64,000 nt of DNA, taken from contig NZ_LGDW01000292.1 in NCBI RefSeq assembly GCF_001280005.1, positions 1-64,000 on the forward strand, written 5' to 3'. The stretch comes from Streptomyces sp. NRRL WC-3618. Lineage in GTDB: Bacteria > Actinomycetota > Actinomycetes > Streptomycetales > Streptomycetaceae. Below the pieces are notes generated by a model. That model had not been told where the DNA came from. It saw only the letters and a program-made list of their open reading frames with translations, and searched no databases. Below are positions 54,451 to 62,265 of the stretch, piece by piece. Every line of letters begins with the position of its first letter. Positions within the stretch are counted from its first letter, which is position 1. The translations under genes and the position numbers were made by a program.

Positions 54451-54645
54451 ATGGCGGACGCCCCGAAGATCAACGACGTACGGCTCGGCGACAACGGTGT
54501 GCTGGAGTTCTACGACGGCACGGCGTGGATCCTGTACCCGGATGTGCCCGACGACGACGGGCCGCCCCAGGCGCTGACCAAGGACTCCGCGGCCACGGAC
54601 TCCGCCACCTCGGACTCCGCGACCACGGAGGACCGGCCGCGGTGA
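54451..54645 (+). CDS. Small acidic protein linked to the CHAT/NTPase gene
   Basis: 64 residues. The first 35 look like a short beta-hairpin domain (INDVRLGDNGVLEFYDGTAW, then ILYPDVPDDDG); the tail is a Ser/Thr/Asp-rich stretch with ATDSATSDSATTEDRP. It begins 27 bp after the large gene and overlaps the membrane-protein start by four bases. The gene order suggests it is a working part of the locus, maybe an adaptor or a cleavage target. No known family. Confidence 0.65.
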   Translation: MADAPKINDVRLGDNGVLEFYDGTAWILYPDVPDDDGPPQALTKDSAATDSATSDSATTEDRPR

Positions 54646-55310
54646 CCACCGAACCGCCGCCCTCGCCGGAGCCGAGCACCGTCACCCCCTTCGACGCCCT
54701 CCCCTCCCCGCTCGACGCCGTGCCCGAACTGCGGGCCGCCGCACGGTGGATGATCGCCTCGTTCGGCGCCGTCGGGGCCGCGCTGGTCGGCGGCGGGCCG
54801 CTGGTTGCCGTCGGGAAGGTGCACGGGCTGGGCGAGGCACTGGTCGCGGGCGGCGCACTGGTCGTCGCGCTCGCCGGGGTCTGCCTCGCGGTCTGGCAGG
54901 TGAGCCGGGTGCTCGTACCGCCGATCACCACCGCCGCCACCCTCAACACCCCGGCGGTACGCGGCCTGCGCGAGCTGGTCGACGCCTCCCCGGCCGACTT
55001 CTTCGGCTCCGCCGCCACCGGCGTCGACGACCTGCTGCGCCACCGGACCGTCGCCGCGAACCTCCACCGCGCTCTCGCGGCCGAGACCGACCCGCACCGC
55101 CGCGAACTCCTGCGCGGGCACCTGGACCGGGCGAAGACCAACATCACCCGCACCGACCCCTTCGTACGCTGGCTGCTAGCCATGGCCCACGTATGGCAGA
55201 TCCGGACGACTTTCCACGAGGCCCGCCGCTGGTGCCTACTGTCGGTAGCCCTGGTGGCAACGGGCGCGGTGGCCTTCCTGACGGCAACGGGAGGATCTGG
55301 CAAGACCTGA
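54642..55310 (+). CDS. Membrane protein linked to the CHAT/NTPase gene
   Basis: 222 residues from GTG 54642 (GTGA overlap). Two hydrophobic helices lie near residues 35-90 (ASFGAVGAALVGGGPLVAVG, EALVAGGALVVALAGVCLAV) and another near the C-terminus (CLLSVALVATGAVAFLTATG). The region between is soluble and helical. Being the last gene of the four-gene unit, it could be the membrane effector or an immunity partner. Function unknown. Confidence 0.72.
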   Translation: MTTEPPPSPEPSTVTPFDALPSPLDAVPELRAAARWMIASFGAVGAALVGGGPLVAVGKVHGLGEALVAGGALVVALAGVCLAVWQVSRVLVPPITTAATLNTPAVRGLRELVDASPADFFGSAATGVDDLLRHRTVAANLHRALAAETDPHRRELLRGHLDRAKTNITRTDPFVRWLLAMAHVWQIRTTFHEARRWCLLSVALVATGAVAFLTATGGSGKT

Positions 55311-55334
55311 CACCGACCTGGCGCCCCGCGCCCC

Positions 55335-55394
55335 AAAGGGGCGGGCGCGGGGCTGTATCCGATCTGCGGCTCCGCCGCGGGGCGCGACAAGCCC
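55335..55394. repeat. Streptomyces extragenic repeat, copy 4
   Basis: Located just after the membrane-protein stop. It contains GGGGCTGTATCCGATCTGCG and continues CTCCGCCGCGGGGCGCGACA. The preceding CGCCCCAAAGGGGCG can fold back, so the element may end the four-gene transcript. Confidence 0.65.
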
Positions 55395-55434
55395 CCACCG
55401 CCCCGCAGCCAAAGAACCGCCACTAAACGGCGCG

Positions 55435-56358
55435 CTACCGGGCCAGCACACCCTCCAGAAACGGTTCGATGACCCCCCGCCAAGCCGACGGCTGGTCATA
55501 GTGCGCAAGATGCCCCGCGTCCACGACCTCCGCGTACTCGCCCCGAGGCAGAACGCGAACCATCTCCTGCGCCTCCGCCCGCCCCAACTCCCCGTCCAGA
55601 CCGCGCACGACAAGGGCGGGACACTGAACCTGCGCCAGTTCCTCCCAGTGCGCGTCGAACACCCATGTCTCCCGGGACTTGAGCATCTGCTCGGGTTCGA
55701 AAACGGGTCGCCAGCCGTCGGGGGACTCCTGCATCACCTCGACGTAGAACTCACCGCGCGCCGGACTGGGGCGCTCCACCCAGGGGTCGTCCTCGCCGAA
55801 CCACTTGCGTACGTCGGCGAGGGTGGCGAAGGGGGCGGGCCAGGCCTTGAACCAGTTCTCCCACTCGCGCTGGGTGGCCGCGCCCAGCGCGGAGGCCCGC
55901 ATGTCGCAGATGATGAGGGCACGCACCAGGTCGGGGCGTTTCGCGGCGAGCTGCCAGGCCGTCAGGGCGCCCATGGCGTGGCCGATGACGACGACCGGGC
56001 CGAGGTCCAGCTGTTCGATGGCCGCCTCGGCGTCCTCGACGTACGCCTCGCGGGTGTAGATGCCGTCGGGTGGACGGTCGCTCTGGCCGTGACCCCGCTG
56101 GTCGAGTGCGACGGCCCGGTGGTGTTCGCCCAGCCAGCGGGCGGCGGACGCCCAGTGCGAGGCGCGGCCCATGAGCCCGTGCAGTAACAGGACGCCGGGG
56201 GGCCGGTCGGGTGATTCACCCCGGGCCTGGTCCTCGCCGCTTTTGGGAGGGTCGGCGAACTCCCAGGCGGCGAGTCGTACGCCGCCCGCTCCGGTCACGT
56301 CGATACGCCGCGCCACAGGTCCTGGCACCCCCCTAGCTATCGAAGCTTCCTCACTCAC
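55435..56358 (-). CDS. Alpha/beta hydrolase fold protein with Ala in place of the nucleophile
   Basis: About 307 residues. LLLHGLMGRASHW gives the oxyanion hole, and DAGHLAHYDQPSAW the His. The nucleophile elbow reads VVVIGHAMGALTAW: the expected Ser of G-x-S-x-G is Ala. The fold is intact and the codon use normal, so this is not a random decay. The protein is either non-catalytic (binding) or uses another mechanism. The start is uncertain: GTG 56358 is chosen, while GTG 56430 gives a longer form and internal GTG codons a shorter one. Confidence 0.75.
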   Translation of the reverse strand: MSEEASIARGVPGPVARRIDVTGAGGVRLAAWEFADPPKSGEDQARGESPDRPPGVLLLHGLMGRASHWASAARWLGEHHRAVALDQRGHGQSDRPPDGIYTREAYVEDAEAAIEQLDLGPVVVIGHAMGALTAWQLAAKRPDLVRALIICDMRASALGAATQREWENWFKAWPAPFATLADVRKWFGEDDPWVERPSPARGEFYVEVMQESPDGWRPVFEPEQMLKSRETWVFDAHWEELAQVQCPALVVRGLDGELGRAEAQEMVRVLPRGEYAEVVDAGHLAHYDQPSAWRGVIEPFLEGVLAR

Positions 56359-56454
56359 TGGAGGACAGATTATCGAATACCCATTCGAAAAAACGGTCTC
56401 CGGCCGCAACACCCCTCGTTCGAGTGACACCCCTCAAGGAATGATCCGCGTGGC

Positions 56455-56590
56455 CGAGGGGAGATCTTCTGCGGGAGGCGGACCGCTCGGGGACAACGGT
56501 CCGAAGGGGATGACCCTGGGAGCTCGGGGCTCCGGGTCAGCACAGGGGAGGACAGGCCCCGGCGCCACTTGGCGCCGGGGCCCTCTTCGT
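56455..56590 (+). ncRNA. Candidate structured RNA with three hairpins
   Basis: Three successive perfect or near-perfect stems are packed in 103 bases: GGACCG/CGGTCC (56480-56502), a two-step stem GACCC..GGAGC/GCTCC..GGGTC (56512-56538) and a 12 bp terminator-like stem (56555-56582). No protein-like frame covers it. It could be a small RNA on the plus strand or a leader structure of the hydrolase gene on the minus strand. It matches no family I recognise. Confidence 0.4.
56555..56582. terminator. 12 bp stem, 4-base loop terminator
   Basis: GGCCCCGGCGCC and GGCGCCGGGGCC pair perfectly around ACTT, followed by CTCTTCGT on the plus strand. A very stable hairpin able to stop transcription in either direction. 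Confidence 0.7.
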
Positions 56591-56882
56591 GTTCGCGGCA
56601 CATCCTCACGCTCCCCCTCCCCGCCGGGCGACACCTCCGCCGACCCGGCCAAGAGCCCCCTACGTCATATGCCTCTCGCGACAGGGTGGCACGCGCGGCG
56701 GCCGCGCGCTGCGGTTCCGGACACTCAGTCCTGGATTGGCTCCCCGGAACCGCACGGACCCCAGAACGGGGCAACTTCCCCCTCGGTCACAGGTGTCGAC
56801 GGTACGTCGATCCGTGCCACGAAGTACGTGCCGGGAAGTCCGTGCCGGGAAGTCCGTACGGGAAACGGGAAAGGGGGCCGGG

Positions 56883-57575
56883 TCAGCGCTTCGCCACGAA
56901 CACGTGCGAGGCCACGTCCGCCTCCAGCTCGGCCGCCTCGCCGCCACTGCCGACCAGCACCCCGCCGGCCGCCGCCGTCACGCTCACCACCGAACCGGGC
57001 TGCACACCCGCGCGACGCAGCGTGTACATCAGCTGCGCGTCCGTCTGGATGGGCTCGCCGATCCGCCGTACGACAACCGTCTTGCCGTCGACACCGGGGT
57101 CGAGGTCGGCCAGCGAGACCATGCCCTCGTCCAGGAACGGGTCCGCGCCGTCCTTCTCGCCCAGCTCCTCAAGGCCCGGGATCGGGTTGCCGTACGGCGA
57201 CTCGGTGGGGTGGCGCAGGAGTTCGAGGACGCGGCGCTCGACGGCCTCGCTCATCACGTGCTCCCAGCGGCACGCCTCCGCGTGGACCTGCTCCCACTCC
57301 AGGCCGATCACGTCGACGAGGAGACACTCGGCGAGGCGGTGCTTGCGCATGACGCGGATGGCGAGGCGGCGCCCCTCGTCCGTGAGTTCCAGGTGCCGGT
57401 CGCTGGCGACCGCCACCAGACCGTCGCGCTCCATCCGGGCAACGGTCTGGCTGACCGTCGGGCCGCTCTGGTCCAGCCGCTCGGCGATCCGGGCGCGCAT
57501 GGGGACCACACCTTCCTCCTCCAGCTCGAGGATGGTGCGGAGATACATCTCCGTCGTATCGATCAGTCCGGACAT
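56883..57575 (-). CDS. dmdR1: DtxR/IdeR family iron-dependent repressor, DmdR1-like
   Basis: 230 residues, the length of DmdR1, the master iron regulator of Streptomyces. The N-terminal helix-turn-helix (MYLRTILELEEEGVVPMRAR, QSGPTVSQTVARMERDGLVA) is followed by the metal-binding dimer domain (RKHRLAECLLVDVIGLEWEQ, CRWEHVMSE) and an SH3-like C-terminus. ATG at 57575 follows AAGGGG. With Fe2+ it should repress siderophore genes. In S. coelicolor an antiparallel gene, adm, overlaps dmdR1; here too a long opposite frame exists, listed among the findings. Confidence 0.9.
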   Translation of the reverse strand: MSGLIDTTEMYLRTILELEEEGVVPMRARIAERLDQSGPTVSQTVARMERDGLVAVASDRHLELTDEGRRLAIRVMRKHRLAECLLVDVIGLEWEQVHAEACRWEHVMSEAVERRVLELLRHPTESPYGNPIPGLEELGEKDGADPFLDEGMVSLADLDPGVDGKTVVVRRIGEPIQTDAQLMYTLRRAGVQPGSVVSVTAAAGGVLVGSGGEAAELEADVASHVFVAKR

Positions 57576-57940
57576 TCGTGCCCCTTGATGAGATGTGCCG
57601 GAGGCTCGACGGCTCCGGCGCGTGCGCTGGCCCTGGCTTCAATTCTGACGCATACCACTGACAACCGTGCCGCCGCGTTGAAACCACCCGGTTACGGATA
57701 ACGGCGGCCGGGTACACAGCACGTTTTCACCGAGGGTAGGGCGCGGGGCGCGGTAACGGGCGGCGGCGCTGTTGACAGGGCAGTGGTCCAGACCTCACCG
57801 TGATCGGCGACACGAACCGATACGGACCGATAACCGATCGACACGGACCGACACGGACCGGCGCGGGCAGGCGCGGGCAGGCGCGGACCTGCCACGGACC
57901 TGGCGCGGGCCAATACGCCGATCTCCAGAAGGGCTTACCG
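57576..57940. other. Divergent intergenic region with short repeats
   Basis: It separates dmdR1 from the SIS gene. Between 57830 and 57912 there are short direct repeats (ACGGACCGAC-like and GGCGCGGGCA twice). No iron-box match was noticed. Confidence 0.5.
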
Positions 57941-58696
57941 ATGAGCGACAGCGAGTTGGCCGGGCAGTTCCTCGACGCCGCGATCGGGCTGTTGCAGCGC
58001 GTGCGCGACGAGGAGGCGGACGCCGTGACGGCCGCCGGCACGCTCATCGCCGACACCGTGGCCGCCGAGGGACGCCTGTTCGCCTTCGGCGCCGGGCACT
58101 CCTCGCTCGCCGCGCAGGACATCGTCTACCGCGCGGGCGGCCTCGCCCTGATGAACCTGCTGACCGTCCCCGGCGTCGTCGGCGTCGACGTCATGCCGGC
58201 CACCCTGGGCTCCGCCCTGGAGCGCGTCGAGGGTCTGGCGACGGCCGTCCTGGACACCTCACCGCTGCGCGCGGGAGACATCCTCGTGATCATCTCCCTC
58301 TCCGGCCGCAACGCCCTCCCGGTGGAAATGGCGCTGCACGCGCGTGCCCTCGGCGTGAAGGTCATCGGGGTGACCTCGGTGGCGTACGCGACGGAGACGA
58401 CGCCCCGGAACGCCTCGGGGACGTTCCTCAAGGACCACTGCGAGGTCGTACTGGACTCGAAGATCGCCCCCGGCGACGCCGTCCTCACCCTCGACTCCGT
58501 CCCGGCGCCCTTCGCCCCCGCCTCCACGGTCGTCACGTCGGCGCTGCTCCAGTCGGTCATGGCGACGGCGGCAGGCATCCTCGCCCAGCGGGGCATCGAG
58601 CCCCCACTGCTGCGCTCCGGCAACGTGGACGGCGGCCACGACTGGAACGCGCGCATCCTGAAGCAGTACGGCGACCGGATCTTCTACGAGCGCTGA
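57941..58696 (+). CDS. SIS domain phosphosugar-binding protein
   Basis: 251 residues from ATG 57941 behind AAGGG. RLFAFGAGHSSLAAQDIVYR and LVIISLSGRNALPVEMALHA, the SIS sugar-phosphate site with SxSG, define the domain. VIGVTSVAYATET completes it. The protein lacks a kinase or DNA-binding domain, so it may be a phosphosugar isomerase or a binding protein. It diverges from dmdR1; the same pairing occurs in S. coelicolor as far as I recall. Confidence 0.85.
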   Translation: MSDSELAGQFLDAAIGLLQRVRDEEADAVTAAGTLIADTVAAEGRLFAFGAGHSSLAAQDIVYRAGGLALMNLLTVPGVVGVDVMPATLGSALERVEGLATAVLDTSPLRAGDILVIISLSGRNALPVEMALHARALGVKVIGVTSVAYATETTPRNASGTFLKDHCEVVLDSKIAPGDAVLTLDSVPAPFAPASTVVTSALLQSVMATAAGILAQRGIEPPLLRSGNVDGGHDWNARILKQYGDRIFYER

Positions 58697-58712
58697 GCCG
58701 ACCGGTCCGAGG

Positions 58713-60134
58713 TCACCTGCCGAGCGCGGCCAGGTCCAGGGCCGTCGCGATCCGGGCGGCCACGTCCTCCGCGTACGTCGCGTCCGCGCGCTCGAACTGG
58801 CTCCGCCCGGCGCCCCGCAGAAACGTCACGACGCCCAGGGTGCGTCCCCGGCTGCGCAGGACCGCGCACAGCGCGTGCACCGACTCCGGCGGCCACTGGC
58901 GCTGTACGGCCCACGCGCGTGCCTGCTCGGCGGCGTACGACCCGGCGCTCGCCCGCACGGACCCGGCCCGCTCCACGCACTGCACCGCCGGGTGCCCGTC
59001 GCCGTAGCGCACCGGCAGTCCGGCGTGCCCGGCGAGCACGCTGGGCCCGGGCGCCCCGGTGGGTGTCGCGGCGGCGCGGACCAGTCGTACCGGCCCGTCG
59101 CCGCCGTTCGCCGTGCCGTCGGCCGCCGTACCGCCGATGAGGGCTATCCGGTCGATGAGCGCGTGGTCTGCGAAGCCGGCGAGGGCGAAGTCCAGGTGGG
59201 TGGTCGCGGCCTCGGCGGGGTCCTCGCACTCGGCGGCGGCACGCGCGGCGCGGTGCAGCTGGTTGGTACGGAACCGCAGCTGAGCCGCCTCCTGCTCGAT
59301 CTGCTTGCTCTCGGTGACGTCCTGGAACAGCCACCCCACACCGAGCGGAACCGGTTCTTCGGTGAGCGGCGAGGCCAGCCTCAGGAACCCGCTCCGCCAG
59401 CAGCGCCGCTTCTCCCCGTCGGGCATCCGCACGCTCACCCACATCTCGGCGGGCGCGGGCGGCGCGCCCTCGGCGAGTACGTGGGTCAGCGCGCTCTCCA
59501 ACTCCTCGACGCCCTGCCCGAGCAGCTCACCGAGGGGCCGCCCGAGTACGGCGGTACGCCCGACGCCGAGCGAGCGGGCGGCGTGCGCGTTGACGACGGC
59601 GGGCCGCAGATCGGCGTCGACGAGCACGACACCCCAGCTGGCGTCCTCGAACAGCGCCTCGCTCAGCGCGATCGACCGCTCGAGATCTATCTGCGCGTGC
59701 ACCTCGCTGAACGCGCAGTACAGCCCGGCGGGCTTGCCGTCGGGACCGGGTACGGCGGCGGACTGCGTCCGTACGAGCACGCGCCCGCCGTCCTTGGTCA
59801 GCAGCGCGAACTCGTGCACCTGACGCCCCGGCGCGTGCATCGCGGACAGCAGCCGCCCCTCGATCTCCTCGGCGTCGGCGCTGCGCACGGCCCACCCGGC
59901 GAACCCGTGCCGGCCGACGGCCTCGGCGGAGGTCCAGCCGAGGATGCGTTCGGCCTCGCGGTTCCAGTGGGTGACCACACCGTCCGCGTCGAAGGCGCAC
60001 AGGGCGGCGTCCATGCCGTCGAGAAGGGCTGCGAGCAGGTCGAATCCACCGCCGTCCGAACCTTCCGGGCCGTCCCTCTCGGGCTTGTCCGGCCCCAGCT
60101 CGTCGGTGGTCCCACTACGCCGGGAAGCACTCAC
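58713..60134 (-). CDS. PAS-PAS-GAF sensor/regulatory protein
   Basis: 473 residues from GTG 60134 (AGGGGG five bases before). First PAS at about 35-150 (LLDGMDAALCAFDADGVVTH, RILGWTSAEAVGRHGF), a second at about 155-280 (LFEDASWGVVLVDADLRPAV), then a coiled linker (SKQIEQEAAQLRFRTNQLHR) and a GAF-like domain. No kinase, phosphatase or HTH domain follows, so it may be a sensory subunit acting on another protein. The start is set by the ribosome site. Confidence 0.8.
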   Translation of the reverse strand: MSASRRSGTTDELGPDKPERDGPEGSDGGGFDLLAALLDGMDAALCAFDADGVVTHWNREAERILGWTSAEAVGRHGFAGWAVRSADAEEIEGRLLSAMHAPGRQVHEFALLTKDGGRVLVRTQSAAVPGPDGKPAGLYCAFSEVHAQIDLERSIALSEALFEDASWGVVLVDADLRPAVVNAHAARSLGVGRTAVLGRPLGELLGQGVEELESALTHVLAEGAPPAPAEMWVSVRMPDGEKRRCWRSGFLRLASPLTEEPVPLGVGWLFQDVTESKQIEQEAAQLRFRTNQLHRAARAAAECEDPAEAATTHLDFALAGFADHALIDRIALIGGTAADGTANGGDGPVRLVRAAATPTGAPGPSVLAGHAGLPVRYGDGHPAVQCVERAGSVRASAGSYAAEQARAWAVQRQWPPESVHALCAVLRSRGRTLGVVTFLRGAGRSQFERADATYAEDVAARIATALDLAALGR

Positions 60135-60350
60135 CTGAACCCCCTGCAGGCTGCGTCCGCACGTACTGCGCGACGGTTCGCTCACTCACCATCATTCAAC
60201 TCGAACGTGACGCAGCACACATCGAGTTCCCCCAAGTTCGAAGTAAATCGTTGTGCGGCGGAAAATCGGAAATTCGCCGTAGTCCGGGAACAAGCCCCTC
60301 CTGCCCCGCCCACCACCGGACCAAACCGACCATCCGGAATGCCGGGGCAT

Positions 60351-60869
60351 TCATGATCCCGCCCCTGTGCCCGATCGCGATGCCGATCCTGCGACCGTGC
60401 CCGCGTCCGTGTCCGCCAGCCGCAGATCGACCCAGAGGTCGCTCTCCCCGTCCAGCACATACCGCTCGACCTCGACGAACCCATGCTGGAGCGCGAAGGC
60501 GAGCCCGTCGTGGTTGGCGGCCAGGACGACGGTCTCGATCCGGTCGGCCCCCAGTTCCCGGGCGAGTCCGAGCCCGCGCGCGTAGATCTCCGCCCCGAAC
60601 CCACGCCGCCTAAAACCGGGCAGCACGCGCGCGATGACGGTCGCCACGGCCCGGTCGCCGTCACCGCCACCGGCGGGCGGCCGCACCGTGGAGCACCCCA
60701 CGAGGGTGTCGCCGAGATACGCGACCTCCAGCCGGTTTCGCGCACTGCGCGCGCGTACGTCGTCCAGGGACATGGCGGCAGGCGGAACGATCAGGTTGTG
60801 GACGAGCCGCCAGTCCTCAAGGGCGGCCTCGTCGACATCGCTGACGGAGACGATACGAAGATCAGACAC
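60351..60869 (-). CDS. GNAT family acetyltransferase
   Basis: About 172 residues. The acetyl-CoA motif appears as ARVLPGFRRRGFGAEIYARG. A Gly/Ala/Ser tail ends the protein. GTG 60869 is the best start found, though its ribosome site is weak. It diverges from a second GNAT gene at 60927. Substrate unknown. Confidence 0.78.
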   Translation of the reverse strand: MSDLRIVSVSDVDEAALEDWRLVHNLIVPPAAMSLDDVRARSARNRLEVAYLGDTLVGCSTVRPPAGGGDGDRAVATVIARVLPGFRRRGFGAEIYARGLGLARELGADRIETVVLAANHDGLAFALQHGFVEVERYVLDGESDLWVDLRLADTDAGTVAGSASRSGTGAGS

Positions 60870-60926
60870 AGCGCCAGGAAATCGCACGCTCCGGGAGATC
60901 GTCAACGGAGTAGTACCGTGCCGATC

Positions 60927-61379
60927 ATGGCTGACTGGGACATACGGCCGGCGACGACAGCGGACATCGAGCCGGTGGCGGAACTGCGCGCCGTGGTGAT
61001 GCGGGCAGATCTGGAACGGCTCGGGCGCTACGACGAGCACCGCGTCCGGCAGCGGTTCCGGGACGCGTTCGAGGCGGCCCACACCTGGGTGATCGAGGTG
61101 GGCGGCGAGTTCGCGGGCTGCGTGGCACTGCGCCCCGCCGCCGGCGCCCACGGTCCCGCGCACTGGCTGGAGCACTTCTACCTGGACCCGCGCCTCCAGG
61201 GCACCGGCATCGGCTCGGGCGTGCTGCGTGAGCTGCTCGAACGGTGCGACAGCGAGGGCGCCCTCGTCCGACTGAACGTCCTGACGGGCAGCCCGGCACG
61301 GCGACTGTACGAGCGGCACGGGTTCCGCGTGGAGAGCGAGGACGCGGTGGACGTGTTCATGGTGCGCGAGCGGGCGTGA
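60927..61379 (+). CDS. GNAT family acetyltransferase
   Basis: 150 residues from ATG 60927. LEHFYLDPRLQGTGIGSGVL is the acetyl-CoA-binding loop; LNVLTGSPARRLYERHGFRV is the typical C-terminal motif of the family. Substrate unknown. Confidence 0.85.
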   Translation: MADWDIRPATTADIEPVAELRAVVMRADLERLGRYDEHRVRQRFRDAFEAAHTWVIEVGGEFAGCVALRPAAGAHGPAHWLEHFYLDPRLQGTGIGSGVLRELLERCDSEGALVRLNVLTGSPARRLYERHGFRVESEDAVDVFMVRERA

Positions 61380-61424
61380 AGCCCGGGGCGCCCCGAGCGG
61401 ACCGTACGCCCCGGAGGGCAGCCC

Positions 61425-61832
61425 TCAGTCGATGACGGCGGTGACCTCGATCTCGACCAGGTGCTCGGGGACGTCCAGTGCCGCGACGCCTATCATTGTG
61501 GCCGGCGGGGTCGAGGTGGTGCCCAGTTTCGCGGCCGCCCGAGCGATGCCCTCCAGGAGCAGGGGCATCTTGTCGGGGGTCCAGTCGACGACGTAGACCG
61601 TCAGCTTCGCCACGTCGTCGAAGGAGGCACCGGCTCCGGCCAGGGCCGTGCCGACGTTGAGGTAGGAGTGCTCGACCTGCGCCGCGAGGTCGCCTTCGCC
61701 GACCGTGGTGCCGTCGGCGTCCCAGGCGACCTGTCCGGCGACGAAGACCAGCTTCGATCCGGTCGCGATCGACACCTGCTTGTAGACGTCGATCTGGGGC
61801 AGTCCTTCGGGGTTCAGCAGGGTGATGGCCAT
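61425..61832 (-). CDS. RidA family protein
   Basis: 135 residues from ATG 61832. KLVFVAGQVAWDADGTTVGE and KLTVYVVDWTPDKMPLLLEG and ATMIGVAALDVPEHLVEIEV match the RidA/YjgF fold. Archetypal RidA removes reactive enamines with an Arg in the RNCVKTTVF-like C-terminal segment; here that segment reads PATMIGVAALDVPEHLVEIE, without an equivalent Arg, so it may belong to another Rid subgroup with a different role. Confidence 0.83.
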   Translation of the reverse strand: MAITLLNPEGLPQIDVYKQVSIATGSKLVFVAGQVAWDADGTTVGEGDLAAQVEHSYLNVGTALAGAGASFDDVAKLTVYVVDWTPDKMPLLLEGIARAAAKLGTTSTPPATMIGVAALDVPEHLVEIEVTAVID

Positions 61833-62031
61833 GAACGTTCGCCTCTTCCTCGGTATCCGATGGTTACTCGGGAACCGTAGGAGAGTGGCCGCTGACATGG
61901 AAGAACGCACTTTTTGGTGACTGGGTAACCAGATGGTGACCCAGCAGTTCAGCGTCTCGGAAAAAAGAGGTTGATGCGCCGCCGGTCGCTTCCTAGGGTG
62001 GGATTACACACGAAGGGAGGTGATCGGGTAC

Positions 62032-62070
62032 ATGAGTGAAACCCGGACGCGTGAGGTGGCTGCGGGCTAG
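62032..62070 (+). CDS. Mini-ORF of 12 codons with a very strong ribosome site
   Basis: GGGAGGTGATC (62015-62025), an almost perfect match to the 16S anti-Shine-Dalgarno, precedes ATG at 62032. The frame MSETRTREVAAG ends at TAG 62068-62070. Two hairpins follow. Such an arrangement suggests a translated leader peptide or a small protein whose transcript ends at the 62152-62214 repeat. No downstream gene on the same strand follows closely, so a classic attenuator is unlikely. Confidence 0.5.
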   Translation: MSETRTREVAAG

Positions 62071-62099
62071 CGGCCTGCTACCACACCCTGTGCGGTGCC

Positions 62100-62133
62100 G
62101 GGCCGGCGTGGGTTAGTACCACGCAGCCGGCCC
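62100..62133 (+). promoter_or_regulatory. Hairpin after the mini-ORF
   Basis: GGGCCGGC and GTGG pair with CCAC and GCCGGCCC around a seven-base loop with a three-base bulge. It begins 29 bases after the mini-ORF stop. Confidence 0.55.
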
Positions 62134-62151
62134 AATCCAACGCAGTCACCC

Positions 62152-62214
62152 GACCCGCGAGCTCGCCGGTACGTCCGGCCGGCCCTTCCTCCGGAGGGAC
62201 CGAGCTCGCGGGTC
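62152..62214. terminator. 14 bp inverted repeat, bidirectional terminator candidate
   Basis: GACCCGCGAGCTCG (62152-62165) and its exact complement (62201-62214) bracket a GC-rich loop with its own small stem. It lies between the mini-ORF and the 3' end of the citrate synthase gene, 51 bp from that stop, so it probably ends both. Confidence 0.6.
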
Positions 62215-62265
62215 GCCTGCGTTCGAGGCCATGAGGGTCACACACACCCACCCGGTGCGCCGGAC

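Larger units (their letters stand above)
61833..62265. other. Intergenic region with mini-ORF and hairpins
   Basis: It holds a 12-codon frame with a strong ribosome site and two inverted repeats, each listed on its own. Otherwise I see no gene. Confidence 0.5.
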
